This document shows, piece after piece, positions 6,792 through 16,568 of a DNA stretch of 64,000 nt; position 1 is the first letter of the stretch, and each line of letters begins with the position of its first letter. Where the stretch lies: the NCBI RefSeq assembly GCF_004028235.1, contig NZ_CP035037.1, positions 1,922,001 to 1,986,000 of the forward strand, given 5' to 3'. The position numbers and the translations under genes were made by a program. The DNA is from Leucobacter muris (GTDB taxonomy: Bacteria; Actinomycetota; Actinomycetes; Actinomycetales; Microbacteriaceae). The notes beneath the pieces are model-generated. The model was given only the letters and a program-made list of their open reading frames with translations, had not been told where the DNA came from and did not search any database.

Positions 6792-8324
6792 TCACTCCAG
6801 TTCGCGCACGGCCGCCTGGAACTGGCGGCCACGATCCGGGTAGTCCTTGAACTGGTCCATCGATGCGGCGGCGGGGGCGAGCAGCACCGTGTCGCCCTCG
6901 GTCGCGAGCGACGCGGCGGCCTGCACCGCGCGGGTCATCACCTCGCCGGCGCGGCCGGCCTCGACGGTTTCGCGCGCCTCGGCATCGTCGGAGATCTCGA
7001 TGCGGGGCACGTCGGGTGCGTGCCGCTCGAGAGCCGTGAGCACGTCGTCGCGCTCGGCGCCGATCACGACGACGCCGCGCAGGCGGTGGGCGTGCTCGGA
7101 GACGAGCTGGCCGATGTCGACGCCCTTGAGCAGGCCGCCCACGATCCAGACCACCCGCCGCAGGGCGCGCAGCGAGGCGTCCGCGGCGTGGGCGTTCGTG
7201 GCCTTCGAGTCGTCGATCCACTGCACGCCGTCGTGCTCGCCGAGCAGCTGGGCGCGGTGGGCGTCCGGCGTGAAGTTCAGGATCGCGTGGGCGATCTCGG
7301 CGGGCTCGACGCCTCGGGAGCGGGCGAGGGCGCTCGCCGCGAGCACGTTCTGCACCATGTGGGGGGCGGCGATGCCGCGCTCGGCGAGTTCGGCGACGGT
7401 CACGAGCTCGTAGGCCTCGGCGCGTCGCTCGGCGTGGAAGCCGCGGTCGATCAGGATGCCCTCGACCACGCCGAAGCCGCTCGGCGGGGGCGAGTCGAGG
7501 CCGAAGCTGACGGCTCGGGCGCCCTCGACCACGTCGGCCTCCTCGACCATGCGCTCGGTCTCGGCGTCGGCCCGGTTGTAGACGCACGCGACCTGGGTGT
7601 GCTCGTAGACCTTCGCCTTCGCCGCCCAGTAGGCCTCCGGGCCGCCGTGCCAGTCGAGGTGGTCGTCGGCGAAGTTGAGGCAGGCGCTCGCGTAGGGCGA
7701 GATCTCGCCCAGACGCTCGAGCTGGAAGCTGGAGAGCTCGACGACGATCGCGTCGTAGCCCTGCGGGTCGCGCAGTGCATCGAGGATCGGGGTGCCGATG
7801 TTGCCGGCGGGGGTGGCCCGCAGGCCGCCGGCCACGAGCATGTGGGCGGTGAGCTGCGTGGTGGTGGTCTTGCCGTTGGTGCCGGTGATGCAGATCCAGT
7901 CGGCCACTCGCGGGGTCTTGTCACGCAGCCGCCAGCCGAGCTCGATGTCGCCCCACACGGGGAGGCCGCGCTGGGCCGCCCACGCCGTGAGGGGGTGGTC
8001 CGGCCGGTATCCCGGCGAGACGACGACGAGGTCGGGGCCGAAGGCGGCGAGGTCGCCGAGCTGCTCGGGATTGCTCTCGGCGCAGAACCGCTCCGCGCCG
8101 ATGACGTCGAGCAGTCGCTCGCGATCCGGATCCGGCGCGCCGTAGACGACGCGCACGCGGGCGCCGAGCTCGACCAGGGTGTCGGCGACCGAGAACCCGG
8201 TGACTCCGAGGCCGAGCACCGCGACCCGCAGGCCGCGCCAGTCGTCGTGCCAGCTCGAGAGCGCGAGCACGCGCTCCGTGGTCCACTGGGTCTGGTTCAC
8301 GTCGTCCCCCGCTGTCTCCGTCAT
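6792..8324 (-). CDS. murD: UDP-N-acetylmuramoyl-L-alanine--D-glutamate ligase MurD
   Basis: Cytoplasmic ligase adding D-glutamate to UDP-MurNAc-L-Ala. 510 residues, somewhat longer than the roughly 440 of E. coli MurD because of an N-terminal lead-in of about 30 residues. The nucleotide-binding N-domain shows LGLGVTGFSVADTL. The ATP loop CITGTNGKTTTTQ is near residue 146. Further on are VELSSFQLE and the C-terminal IDDSKATNAHA, which are diagnostic of MurD. The ATG at 8324 has GGAG 6 nt upstream; a GTG at 8339 overlapping the mraY stop is an alternative start. It is 5 nt from ftsW. Confidence 0.96.
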   Translation of the reverse strand: MTETAGDDVNQTQWTTERVLALSSWHDDWRGLRVAVLGLGVTGFSVADTLVELGARVRVVYGAPDPDRERLLDVIGAERFCAESNPEQLGDLAAFGPDLVVVSPGYRPDHPLTAWAAQRGLPVWGDIELGWRLRDKTPRVADWICITGTNGKTTTTQLTAHMLVAGGLRATPAGNIGTPILDALRDPQGYDAIVVELSSFQLERLGEISPYASACLNFADDHLDWHGGPEAYWAAKAKVYEHTQVACVYNRADAETERMVEEADVVEGARAVSFGLDSPPPSGFGVVEGILIDRGFHAERRAEAYELVTVAELAERGIAAPHMVQNVLAASALARSRGVEPAEIAHAILNFTPDAHRAQLLGEHDGVQWIDDSKATNAHAADASLRALRRVVWIVGGLLKGVDIGQLVSEHAHRLRGVVVIGAERDDVLTALERHAPDVPRIEISDDAEARETVEAGRAGEVMTRAVQAAASLATEGDTVLLAPAAASMDQFKDYPDRGRQFQAAVRELE

Positions 8325-8335
8325 GCCGTTCTCCG

Positions 8336-9421
8336 TCACTGCTGCAGCAGCCACTCGCCGTAGAAGGCGCCCACGCCCGCGATCGCGAACAGGCCGGCGA
8401 CGATCCAGAACCTCACCACCACCGTCACCTCGGCCCAGCCTTTGAGCTCGAAGTGGTGATGGATGGGGCTCATCAGGAAGATGCGCCGGCCCTTCGTCAC
8501 CTTGAAGTAGAGGCGCTGCAGAATCACCGAGCCGGTCTCGATGATGAAGAGGCCGCCGACGAGCAGCAGCAGCAGCTCGGTGCGGGTGAGGATCGCGAAC
8601 GCGGCGATCGCACCGCCGATGGCCATCGACCCGGTGTCGCCCATGAACACCTTGGCTGGGTTCGTGTTCCACCAGAGGAAGCCGGCGACGCCGCCGAGGA
8701 ACGCGGCCGCGATGACGGCGAGGTCCATGGGATCTCGCGTGGCGTAGCAGCCGAGCTCGCCCGCGGTCGCGGCGCAGCTCTGCGCCGACTGCCAGAAGCC
8801 GATGACGAGGTAGGCGCCGAACGCGAAGATGGCCGAGCCCGCCGCGAGACCGTCGAGGCCGTCGGTCACGTTCACGGCGTTGGTCGTCGCGGTGACGATC
8901 ACCATGATCCAGATGATGAAGAGGCCGATGCCGAGGATCGGGCCGAGCACCGTGAAGTCGAACGGCAGGTCGCGGAACACCGAGATGTGCGTCGAGATCG
9001 GCGTGACGCCGGCCTCGTTCGCGAAGCGCAGGCCGAGCAGCGCGAAGGCGACGGCGATCGCGACCTGACCGGCGATCTTCGCCCAACCGTTCAGGCCGGC
9101 CGAGTTCTGCAGCCGGGCCTTCATGAAGTCGTCGACGAAGCCGACGAGGCCGGCGCCCACGGCCATGAGGATCACGAGCAGGGCCGAAGGCGACGGCGTC
9201 TCGCCCATCACGAGTTTGCCCACGAAGTAGGCGATGACCGAGCCGGAGAGGAAGATGAGGCCGCCCATGGTGGGGGTGCCCCGCTTCACCTCGTGCTCCT
9301 TCGGGCCGTCGACCCGGATCGGCTGGCCCCAGCGCAGACGGTTGAACCCTCGCACGAACAGCGGCGTGAGCAGCAGCGAGTAGAGCAGCGAGAAGCCGCC
9401 CGCGATCAGCAGCGCGATCAT
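8336..9421 (-). CDS. mraY: Phospho-N-acetylmuramoyl-pentapeptide transferase MraY
   Basis: Integral membrane transferase that moves phospho-MurNAc-pentapeptide to undecaprenyl phosphate, making lipid I. 361 residues with about ten membrane segments. Family motifs are present: RGTPTMGGL (about 49-57), FVDDFMK with the catalytic Asp pair, [13 protein letters not shown] (about 184-196), [13 protein letters not shown], and the [13 protein letters not shown] loop (about 314-326) that is the MraY signature. The ATG at 9421 overlaps the murF stop codon as ATGA, giving coupled translation. Confidence 0.97.
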   Translation of the reverse strand: MIALLIAGGFSLLYSLLLTPLFVRGFNRLRWGQPIRVDGPKEHEVKRGTPTMGGLIFLSGSVIAYFVGKLVMGETPSPSALLVILMAVGAGLVGFVDDFMKARLQNSAGLNGWAKIAGQVAIAVAFALLGLRFANEAGVTPISTHISVFRDLPFDFTVLGPILGIGLFIIWIMVIVTATTNAVNVTDGLDGLAAGSAIFAFGAYLVIGFWQSAQSCAATAGELGCYATRDPMDLAVIAAAFLGGVAGFLWWNTNPAKVFMGDTGSMAIGGAIAAFAILTRTELLLLLVGGLFIIETGSVILQRLYFKVTKGRRIFLMSPIHHHFELKGWAEVTVVVRFWIVAGLFAIAGVGAFYGEWLLQQ

Positions 9422-10839
9422 GCGTAGGCCTCCCCGAGTCGGTCGCCGAGCGATTGCAGGCCCGCCGCATTGGACGATTTCACGAGCACGGTGTCGTTCG
9501 GCCGCAGCGTGCTCGTCAGGTAGTCGTAGGCCTCGCCGCGGGTCTCGAAGAACACGCTCTCGCCGTCCCACGATCCCTCGTTGATGGCGCTGATGTGCAG
9601 GTGGCGCGCGTCGGCGCCGACGACGACCAGCTCGGAGATGCGCAGTCGCACGGCCTGCAGGCCGATGCGGATGTGCTCCTCGATCGAGTACTCGCCGAGC
9701 TCGCTCATCGCGCCGAGCACGGCGACGGACCGGCCGTCGGGCCTGCGCACCTGAGCGAGGGTGCGCAGCGCGGCGCTCATCGAGTCCGGGCTCGCGTTGT
9801 AGGCGTCGTTGATGATCGTGACGCCGTCGCGGCCGCCGAGCACCTGCATGCGCCCGGGCGCCGCGAGCGTCGCGGCTTCGAGGGTCTCGACGACCTCGGC
9901 GAGCGGGAGGCCGAGCTCGAGGCCGACCGCCGCGGCGGCCAGCGCGTTCATGACGTGGTGTTCGCCGAGCACGCGGAAGCGCACGGGCAGCGACGCGGTC
10001 TCGCCGTTCGCGAGCGGGGCGTGCAGGGTGAAGCGGGTGCCCTCGGCGGAGGAGTCGACGTCGCTCGCGCGCACGTCGGCGTCGGGGTGCAGGCCGAACC
10101 AGCGCACGCGGGCGCGGGTGAGTTCGGCCATCTGCGCGACGCGGGGATCGTCGCGGTTGAGCACGGCCACCGCGTCCTCGGGCAGATCGCGCACCATCTC
10201 GCTCTTCGTGCGGAACGTGGTCTCGATGCCGCCGAACTCTCCGGCGTGGGCGAGGCCGACCGAGAGCACCACGCCGATGTGCGGAGGCGCCATGGCCGTG
10301 AGGCGGGCGATCTCGCCCTCGGCGCTCGCACCCATCTCGGCGACGAGCGTGCGCGTGGCCCCGTCGACGCGCAGCATGGTGAGCGGGCCGCCGACCTCGT
10401 TGTTGAACGACTTCGCCGACGCTACGGTCGGGCCGAGCCGCTGCGCCATCTCGGCGACGAGGTTCTTGGTGGTCGTCTTGCCGTTGGATCCGGTGATGCC
10501 GACGATCGTCAGGTCGCCGAGGTCGCGCACCCGGCGCACGACCTCGGTCGCGAGGGCCCCGAGCGCGTCGGTCGCGTCGTCGACGACGATCTGCGGCACC
10601 CGATCGTCGAGCTCGCGCTCGACGACGAGCAGCGCGGCGCCCGCTTCGACGGCCTTGCCCGCGAAGAGGTGGCCGTCGGTCTCCTCGCCGCGGCGGGCGA
10701 AGAAGATCTGGCCGGGCCGCACCTCGCGCGAATCGGTCTGCGACTCCCCCGCGACCACGGCCGCGGGATCGGCGCCCTCCGGTCCGGCAAGCCGCCCGCC
10801 GGTCGCGCGCGCGACCTCTTCCAGCGTCAGTTCAATCAC
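9418..10839 (-). CDS. murF: UDP-MurNAc-tripeptide--D-alanyl-D-alanine ligase MurF
   Basis: Adds the D-Ala-D-Ala dipeptide to complete the soluble peptidoglycan precursor. 473 residues. The N-domain opens with [14 protein letters not shown] and contains SRE-type substrate-binding residues ([15 protein letters not shown]). The ATP loop is [13 protein letters not shown] (about 113-125). The C-terminal part has [12 protein letters not shown], typical of MurF. The start is a GTG (10839) whose last two bases are part of the murE TGA (GTGA overlap). Confidence 0.96.
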   Translation of the reverse strand: MIELTLEEVARATGGRLAGPEGADPAAVVAGESQTDSREVRPGQIFFARRGEETDGHLFAGKAVEAGAALLVVERELDDRVPQIVVDDATDALGALATEVVRRVRDLGDLTIVGITGSNGKTTTKNLVAEMAQRLGPTVASAKSFNNEVGGPLTMLRVDGATRTLVAEMGASAEGEIARLTAMAPPHIGVVLSVGLAHAGEFGGIETTFRTKSEMVRDLPEDAVAVLNRDDPRVAQMAELTRARVRWFGLHPDADVRASDVDSSAEGTRFTLHAPLANGETASLPVRFRVLGEHHVMNALAAAAVGLELGLPLAEVVETLEAATLAAPGRMQVLGGRDGVTIINDAYNASPDSMSAALRTLAQVRRPDGRSVAVLGAMSELGEYSIEEHIRIGLQAVRLRISELVVVGADARHLHISAINEGSWDGESVFFETRGEAYDYLTSTLRPNDTVLVKSSNAAGLQSLGDRLGEAYA

Positions 10840-12392
10840 GGAAGCAATCCTGCCTCGCGGAGCGCGCCGCGTACCTCATCACGCGCCGAGTACGGCAGAT
10901 GCTGACCGGCGACTTCCTGGTAGTCCTCGTGTCCGGGACCGGCATACAGAATAACGTCCCCTGCTCGGGCGAGCGAAATGGCGAGGCGGATCGCCGCCCT
11001 GGGGTCGCCCTCCTCGATCACCTCCGCGCGCTTCGCCGAGCGGGCGCCCTCGATGAGCTGGGCGCGGATCGCCTCCGGCGGCTCCGACCTCGGGTGGTAG
11101 TCGCAGACGATCACGGTGTCGGATCCGGCCCCGGCGATCCGCCCCATCTCCTCGCGCTTCGAGGTGTCGCGGTCGCCGTCGGCGCCGAACAGGAAGACGA
11201 TCCTGCCGGGGGCGACCTCTCCGAGCGCATCGAGCATCGCTTCGAAGGCGCCCGGAGTGTGGCCGTAGTCGACGTAGAAGCGCGGGCCCTGCGCGTCGGG
11301 CGCGGACATCAGCTCGAGCCGCCCCGGGATGTAGACCGGGATCCGGCCGCGCTCGAGCCCGGCCTCGACCTGCGCGAGCGGGATGCCTGCCTCGTGGAGC
11401 ATGATGAGGGCGAGCGCGGCGTTCTCGGCCATGAACCGGCCGAAGACGGGCACACTGCCCCGGAAGTGCGCGCCGGCAGGCCCCTGCAGCACGAACGACA
11501 CCCCGTCGATCGTCTGCCGGGTGATCGCGAGATGCCAGTCGGCGTCCTGCCCGTACTCGGTCGCGAGCCTCGTGACGGGGATGCGCGATTCACGGGCGAT
11601 GCGCTGCCCGTAGGGAGAGTCGACCACCACGACGCCGCGCTCGGCGTGCTCGGGGGCGAAGAGCGCGAGCTTCGCCGCGAAGTAGCTCTCCATGTCGCCG
11701 AAGTCGTCGAGGTGGTCCTGCGAGAAGTTGTTGAAGGCCACCACGTCGAATCGCACGCCGTCGATGCGGTGCCGCTCCACGGCGTGCGCCGAGACCTCGA
11801 TGGCGACGCCGTCGACGCCCTTCTCACCCATGCGTGCGAGCAGCGCGTGCAGTTCGGGCGCCTCCGGGCTCGTGAGGTCGGAGACGATCACCTCGTCGCC
11901 GATGCGCCGCTCGGCCGTCGAGCTGAGGCCCGGCGTGAAGCCGGCCGCCCGCAGCAGCTCGGCGAGCAGGTAGACCACGCTCGTCTTCCCGTTCGTGCCG
12001 GTGATGCCGAACACCTTGGCGCCGAAGTCGCCCGTGGCGTAGACGCTCGCCGCCACCTCGCCGAGGATCTCGCGCGGGTTCTGCTCCGATACGAGGATCG
12101 GCAGCGCGGATCCGGTCTCGCGGGCGATCCCGGCCCCCTCGGCATCGGTGAGCAGCGCCACCGCCCCGGCGGCCTCGGCCTGCCGGGCGAAGGAGGCGCC
12201 GTGGCGGCGCGCACCGGGCAGGGCCGCGTAGAGGTCGCCGGGCCGCACGTCGCGGGAGTCGAGGGTGACGCCGTTCGCGGCGAGACCCGCCGTCTCACCG
12301 CGCGGTTCGAGGGCGAAGCGCACCGCCAGCTCGTCGAGCCTGACGGGTGCGGGGTGCTGCGGTCGGATGCTCAGGGCATCTCCGGTACTCAC
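10836..12392 (-). CDS. murE: UDP-MurNAc-L-Ala-D-Glu--diamino acid ligase MurE
   Basis: Adds the third-position diamino acid to UDP-MurNAc-L-Ala-D-Glu. 518 residues. The N-domain has TLDSRDVRPGDLYAALPG, the ATP loop GITGTNGKTSVVY is near residue 130, and HTPGAFEAML and FLFGADGDRDTSKR follow. The residue-3 specificity motif, DNPR in meso-diaminopimelate enzymes, reads YHPR here (CDYHPRSEPPEAI, about residue 430): Arg is kept but Asp-Asn is Tyr-His. Microbacteriaceae often use non-DAP diamino acids at this position, so the true substrate (lysine, ornithine, diaminobutyrate or DAP) should not be assumed. GTG start at 12392 chosen for the AGGAGG 8 nt upstream. Confidence 0.95.
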   Translation of the reverse strand: MSTGDALSIRPQHPAPVRLDELAVRFALEPRGETAGLAANGVTLDSRDVRPGDLYAALPGARRHGASFARQAEAAGAVALLTDAEGAGIARETGSALPILVSEQNPREILGEVAASVYATGDFGAKVFGITGTNGKTSVVYLLAELLRAAGFTPGLSSTAERRIGDEVIVSDLTSPEAPELHALLARMGEKGVDGVAIEVSAHAVERHRIDGVRFDVVAFNNFSQDHLDDFGDMESYFAAKLALFAPEHAERGVVVVDSPYGQRIARESRIPVTRLATEYGQDADWHLAITRQTIDGVSFVLQGPAGAHFRGSVPVFGRFMAENAALALIMLHEAGIPLAQVEAGLERGRIPVYIPGRLELMSAPDAQGPRFYVDYGHTPGAFEAMLDALGEVAPGRIVFLFGADGDRDTSKREEMGRIAGAGSDTVIVCDYHPRSEPPEAIRAQLIEGARSAKRAEVIEEGDPRAAIRLAISLARAGDVILYAGPGHEDYQEVAGQHLPYSARDEVRGALREAGLLP

Positions 12393-12418
12393 TGCGGGGG
12401 CCTCCTGCGGGCGTCTGG

Positions 12419-14215
12419 TCAGTACTCCGTGGGGAGCGGTTCGAAGGTGCCCGTGGAGGGCGGGATTCGGAAGGTGCGGATCGTCGCCTCGGCTGCCTCG
12501 CGGAACGCCGTGAGGGCCGCGACGCTGCCGTCGCCCGCCGACGGGAATGCTATCGATGCTACCGCGACGTACCGGGGATCGTCGGCGGGGAAGATGCCCG
12601 CGAAGGAGTGCACGTAGTCGGTGCGGTAGCGCCCGGTATCCGGATCCACCTGCTCGGCGGTTCCGGTCTTGCCCGCGATGCGGTAGCCGGGGATCGCGAC
12701 GATGTCGTTGTACCAGCCCTCGGTCACGACGGTCTCGAGTATCTGCATCATCTGCGCCGAGGTGTCCTCGGAGACGGCGCGCTGCGATTCGCCGTGGTCG
12801 AGCTCGGTGCGCTCTCCCTCGCCGTCGGTGCAGCTGCGCACGAGGCTCGGCGGCACGCGCACGCCGCCGTTCGCGATGGTCTGGTACACGCCCGCGGTCT
12901 GCACGATGGTCGACGAGAGGCCCTGACCGAAGGTGGTGTTGTACGAGGTCTGCCGGTCCCACTGCTCGGGCGCGTAGAGCATGCCCGAGTCCTCGACCGG
13001 TAGGCCGGCCTGCGTACCGATGCCCACGCCGAAGCGCTGCAGGTAGTCGTAGCGCACCTCGGGGGCGAGCATCGTGCCGAGCGTCGCCGTGCCCACGTTC
13101 GACGACTGCGTGAGGATACCGGTGAGCGTCCACTGCATCGGCGGGTGGTTGAAGGAGTCGCCGAAGCGCACGCCGGGCTCGGGCTCGAGGTAGTCGGGGG
13201 TGAGGTTGCGCGTGTACGGTGTGGCGACGCCCTGATCGATGAGGGCCGCCGCCGTGATCGTCTTGAAGGTCGAGCCGGGCTCGTAGGGGGAGGTGAAGGA
13301 TCGCGCCTCGCGTTTCGCCGGGTCCGAGGCGTCGACGTCGTTCGGATCGACCGAGCCGTCCTCGGCGACGGCAACCAGCTCGCCCGTCTTCACGTCCATG
13401 ACCACGAGCAGCCCCCAGTCGGCCGCCACGCGCTGCACCTGCGCGTTGATGGCCTGCTGCGCCTCCCACTGCAGGTCGAGGTCGATGGTGAGGTCGACGG
13501 TGCCGCCGTCGACGGCCTTCTCGGTCACGACGACGCTGCCCGGAAGCGCCACGCCGTCGGCGCCGCGCTCGTAGGTCTCCTGGCCGTCGACGCCAGTGAG
13601 GCACTCGTCCTGCGACACCTCGACGCCCGAGAGCGGCACCCCCTCGAAGCCGTTGAAGCCGATCAGGTTGCCGGCCACCGCGCCGTTCGGGTAGTCGCGG
13701 GTGTGGTGCTGGTCGAAGGTCAGCCACGGGATCTGCAGCTTCTTGAGCTTGTTGAGCGTCGGCAGGTCGATGCCGCGCTTCACGTAGGCGAAGTCCGACT
13801 TCGGGTTCTCCGCGAGCGCGTCGTCGACGATCTTCTGGATCTCCTCGGAGGACTGCCCGGTGATCGCTCCGATCTCGGCGAACGCATCCTTCGCGGTCAC
13901 GGTGACCGTGCCCACGCCGCGCTCGAGGTCCGGGCGGGGGAACTTGCCGCCGTTCAGCTTCGTGTTCTTCGGCGAGAGCTGCACGTCGTAGCGCTCATCG
14001 GTCGTCGCGAGCACCTCGCCGTCGCGGTCGACGATGTCGCCGCGCACGCTCGGGATCTTGACCGGCACGGCGCGCTTGTCGCGCGCATCCTCGTTCAGCG
14101 CGGCGGCGGACACCATCTGCACGTCGACGAGGCGCACGAGGAAGACGAGGGCCGCCACGACGATGATCGCGAGCGCGATCGTGCGCCTCAGAGCGGCGCC
14201 GCGGAGTGGTCGCAT
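12419..14215 (-). CDS. ftsI: Class B penicillin-binding protein FtsI / PBP3 homologue
   Basis: Septal transpeptidase, anchored by one N-terminal helix (about residues 12-30) after a short basic cytoplasmic tail, with the catalytic domain outside. 598 residues. The dimerisation domain holds VPVKIPSVRGDIVDRDGEVLA. Active-site motifs are complete: STFK (Ser near 313), SSN (near 370) and KTGT (near 514). It lacks C-terminal PASTA repeats, as in mycobacterial PbpB. The ATG at 14215 has GGGAG about 7 nt upstream. It sits 56 nt after the FtsL-like gene and 26 nt before murE, in the usual dcw order. Confidence 0.96.
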   Translation of the reverse strand: MRPLRGAALRRTIALAIIVVAALVFLVRLVDVQMVSAAALNEDARDKRAVPVKIPSVRGDIVDRDGEVLATTDERYDVQLSPKNTKLNGGKFPRPDLERGVGTVTVTAKDAFAEIGAITGQSSEEIQKIVDDALAENPKSDFAYVKRGIDLPTLNKLKKLQIPWLTFDQHHTRDYPNGAVAGNLIGFNGFEGVPLSGVEVSQDECLTGVDGQETYERGADGVALPGSVVVTEKAVDGGTVDLTIDLDLQWEAQQAINAQVQRVAADWGLLVVMDVKTGELVAVAEDGSVDPNDVDASDPAKREARSFTSPYEPGSTFKTITAAALIDQGVATPYTRNLTPDYLEPEPGVRFGDSFNHPPMQWTLTGILTQSSNVGTATLGTMLAPEVRYDYLQRFGVGIGTQAGLPVEDSGMLYAPEQWDRQTSYNTTFGQGLSSTIVQTAGVYQTIANGGVRVPPSLVRSCTDGEGERTELDHGESQRAVSEDTSAQMMQILETVVTEGWYNDIVAIPGYRIAGKTGTAEQVDPDTGRYRTDYVHSFAGIFPADDPRYVAVASIAFPSAGDGSVAALTAFREAAEATIRTFRIPPSTGTFEPLPTEY

Positions 14216-14271
14216 CTTCCGTCTCCCTCTCGTACGCGGTATTCAGTCGGGTCCCGTCAGCGGTTCGCCGC

Positions 14272-14868
14272 TCAGCGGGTCTCCGGTGCGGGCAGCTTGC
14301 CCTTCCAACGTACCGGCGGATCGATGGGCTCCTGCTGCGCACCGCCGACCGCGCTGCGGGGAACCAGCAGGCCCTCGGCGTCGACGACGGGCATCGACTC
14401 CAGCGTCGAGTTCGGCACGAGGTTGCCGCGCACCTCGGAGGTGGGCGAGTCGAGGGCGCCGAGCACCGCGCCGTCGCTGAGGCGCAGCGTAGCCGGCCTG
14501 GAGTTCTGCACCATGCCGAGCGCCGCGGCGTTCTCGGCGAGGTTCTGAGGCGACGAGAGCTTGTCGACGTGCTGCGCGAGCACCCGCTCGACGCGGGCGA
14601 GATCCCGCTGCTCGATCTCGAGCGCGCGGGCCTCGTAGGCCCCCTGGGAGATCGCGATGCTCAGTCCGAGCTGGGTCGCGAGGATCACGAGGATCACGCC
14701 CACGGCGACGAGCCCGCCGATGAGCGGGCTCGCCATGCGTCGCTTGACCGCTCTCGGAGACTCGGCGATGCGCAGGTGGCGCTCACCGGCGCCCGGGCGG
14801 GCGGGAGCGGTCGCCGGAGCACCGCTTGCGGGGGCGGCGTCGAATCGGATCGGAACCGTGCTGTTCAT
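14272..14868 (-). CDS. ftsL: FtsL-like septum membrane protein
   Basis: 198 residues: an Ala/Pro-rich cytoplasmic N-terminus, one membrane helix (IGGLVAVGVILVILATQ, about residues 50-66), then a short heptad-like stretch (EARALEIEQRDLARVERVLAQ) and a Pro-rich extracytoplasmic tail. Sequence similarity to FtsL is weak by nature. The call rests on topology and on the position between rsmH and ftsI, where actinobacterial ftsL is found. Its partner would be FtsQ-FtsB in the FtsWI-activating complex. The ATG at 14868 has GGGAGG upstream and overlaps the rsmH stop (ATGA). Confidence 0.8.
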   Translation of the reverse strand: MNSTVPIRFDAAPASGAPATAPARPGAGERHLRIAESPRAVKRRMASPLIGGLVAVGVILVILATQLGLSIAISQGAYEARALEIEQRDLARVERVLAQHVDKLSSPQNLAENAAALGMVQNSRPATLRLSDGAVLGALDSPTSEVRGNLVPNSTLESMPVVDAEGLLVPRSAVGGAQQEPIDPPVRWKGKLPAPETR

Positions 14869-15851
14869 CGCACCTCCCTCGTACGCTCAGCGGCTCGCAG
14901 CCGCACCGGGATCGCCCGCGGATTGCGGGCCCGTTCTGCTTCGTCGGCGAGTTCGGCGCCGCGGGTGAGCAGGCGGAACTCGGGTCGGTGCTCGGGCAGC
15001 TCGACCGGAAGCCCGGGAGGGGCGGTCGACTTGCTGCGCCTCGCGAGCTCGCGCTTCACGAGGCGGTCCTCGAGCGACTGGTAGGACATGATCACCGCGC
15101 GCCCGCCGAGGCCGATCAGGTCGAGTGCGGCGGGGATCGCTCGCTCGAGCACCGCGAGCTCGCCGTTCACCTCGATGCGCAGCGCCTGGAAGACGCGCTT
15201 CGCCGGGTGGCGCTGATCCCGCACCGCCGCGGGCGTGGCCCGCTGCAGCACCTCGACCAGCTGGCCGCTACGCTCGATCGGCGCCTCGGCCCGCGCCGCG
15301 ATGATCGCGCGGGCGTAGCGGGCCGCGAGCGGCTCCTCTCCGTAGCGCTCGAAGATCGCCCGCAGGCGGCCCTCGGGGGCCGACGCGAGCACCTCGGCCG
15401 CGGTCTCTCCGCGGCTCTGGTCCATGCGCATGTCGAGCGGAGCGTCCTGCGCGTAGGCGAAGCCGCGGTCGGCCTCGTCGAGCTGCAACGACGAGACGCC
15501 CAGGTCGAACAGCACGCCGTCGATGCGGTCGAAGCCTGCGTCGCGCACCGCTCCTCCGATCTCGTCGTACACGGCGTGCACGCGGATGACGCGGTCGCCG
15601 AACCGTTCGAGCCGACGGCCCGCGAGTGCGAGGGCCTCAGTGTCGCGGTCGAGCCCGATGACGGTGAGCGCGGGGTGGGCTTCGAGCATGGCCTCGGTGT
15701 GACCGCCCATGCCGAGGGTGGCGTCGACGACCACGGCGCCGGGCCGCTCGAGCGCGGGCGCGAGCAGTTCGAGGCAGCGCTCGAGCAGCACGGGCACGTG
15801 CAGCTCGCTCGCATCCCGCTCGTCGTGGTGGGTGTTGTCGTGCTGAGTCAT
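14865..15851 (-). CDS. rsmH: 16S rRNA (cytosine-1402-N4)-methyltransferase RsmH
   Basis: SAM-dependent methyltransferase (MraW) acting on C1402 of 16S rRNA in the decoding centre. 328 residues. The SAM-binding motif VDATLGMGGHTEAML lies near residues 41-55. Other conserved stretches are GVLFDLGVSSLQLDEADRGFAY, PLDMRMD and the C-terminal SYQSLEDRLVKR. It lies 12 nt after mraZ and overlaps the FtsL-like gene by 4 nt. Confidence 0.97.
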   Translation of the reverse strand: MTQHDNTHHDERDASELHVPVLLERCLELLAPALERPGAVVVDATLGMGGHTEAMLEAHPALTVIGLDRDTEALALAGRRLERFGDRVIRVHAVYDEIGGAVRDAGFDRIDGVLFDLGVSSLQLDEADRGFAYAQDAPLDMRMDQSRGETAAEVLASAPEGRLRAIFERYGEEPLAARYARAIIAARAEAPIERSGQLVEVLQRATPAAVRDQRHPAKRVFQALRIEVNGELAVLERAIPAALDLIGLGGRAVIMSYQSLEDRLVKRELARRSKSTAPPGLPVELPEHRPEFRLLTRGAELADEAERARNPRAIPVRLRAAERTREVR

Positions 15852-15863
15852 GACGCGTCCGGG

Positions 15864-16295
15864 CTAGAACATGCCCGGGATCACCTCCTCCTCGATGTCG
15901 GAGAAGGCCGATTCCTGCTCGGTCAGGTAGGTCTGCCAGGCCTCGGCGTCCCAGATCTCAGCGCGGCTCCCCGCGCCGATCACGGCGAGTTCGCGGTCGA
16001 GGCCGGCGTACTCGCGCAGGGCCTGCGGAATGGTGATGCGGCTCTGTTTGTCGGGCGTCTCGGGGTGGGCGCCGGAGAGGAACACGCGCAGATAGTCGCG
16101 CGCCTGCTTCGAGGTGACGGGCGCCTGCCGGATGCGGTCGTGCATCTCGGCGAACTCGCTCTCGCTGAAGACGTAGAGGCAGCGCTCCTGCCCGCGGGTG
16201 ATGACGAGGCCTTCGGCGAGCTCGTCGCGGAACTTGGCGGGGAGGATCAGCCGGCCCTTCTCGTCGAGGCGGGGCGTGAAGGTACCGAGAAACAC
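15864..16295 (-). CDS. mraZ: Transcriptional regulator MraZ
   Basis: First gene of the dcw operon: a 143-residue double-AbrB-fold protein that forms a ring and binds repeated GTGG boxes in its own promoter, normally repressing the operon. Both half-domains are visible: [21 protein letters not shown] (about 6-26, split here) and [19 protein letters not shown] (about 81-99). The start is a GTG at 16295 with GGGGGGA about 5 nt upstream. Three candidate operator boxes lie 33-58 nt upstream. Confidence 0.96.
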   Translation of the reverse strand: MFLGTFTPRLDEKGRLILPAKFRDELAEGLVITRGQERCLYVFSESEFAEMHDRIRQAPVTSKQARDYLRVFLSGAHPETPDKQSRITIPQALREYAGLDRELAVIGAGSRAEIWDAEAWQTYLTEQESAFSDIEEEVIPGMF

Positions 16296-16327
16296 GGATC
16301 CCCCCTCTCGCCGACTCGACTGTGGAA

Positions 16328-16353
16328 TCCCACACTACTCCACTTTCCTCCAC
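16328..16353 (-). promoter_or_regulatory. MraZ operator: three boxes at 10-nt spacing
   Basis: Read on the minus strand: GTGGAG at 16353-16348, GTGGAG at 16343-16338 and GTGGGA at 16333-16328, each 10 nt apart. This matches the known architecture of MraZ binding sites upstream of mraZ. The boxes end 33 nt before the GTG start codon, so they lie at or just downstream of the promoter. Confidence 0.8.
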
Positions 16354-16547
16354 TTCAGTGATCTTTCTCTCCACCGAGCCGCCACCCTTGGCCCAAAGGA
16401 CCACAACTCCGGTGAAATACCGGGCCTCCCGGCGACACTCCCGAGCGCGCGCCACCCGCTGCGGGAGCCGGCTACGCGCCCCGCAAGCGCGCTGGAACAC
16501 GCCGAATCGGCCGCCGAGGCAGCTCGACAGGGCAATCACCGGCCAAG

Positions 16548-16567
16548 AGTGGAGGGAAGTGGAGGGA
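16548..16567 (+). promoter_or_regulatory. Second, inverted pair of MraZ-box-like repeats
   Basis: AGTGGAGGGA occurs twice in direct succession (16548-16557, 16558-16567) on the plus strand, so GTGGAG boxes again recur with a 10-nt period, but opposite in orientation to, and about 200 nt upstream of, the mraZ operator. They may bind MraZ, or may be a chance by-product of the neighbouring tandem repeat. Confidence 0.4.
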
Positions 16568-16568
16568 C

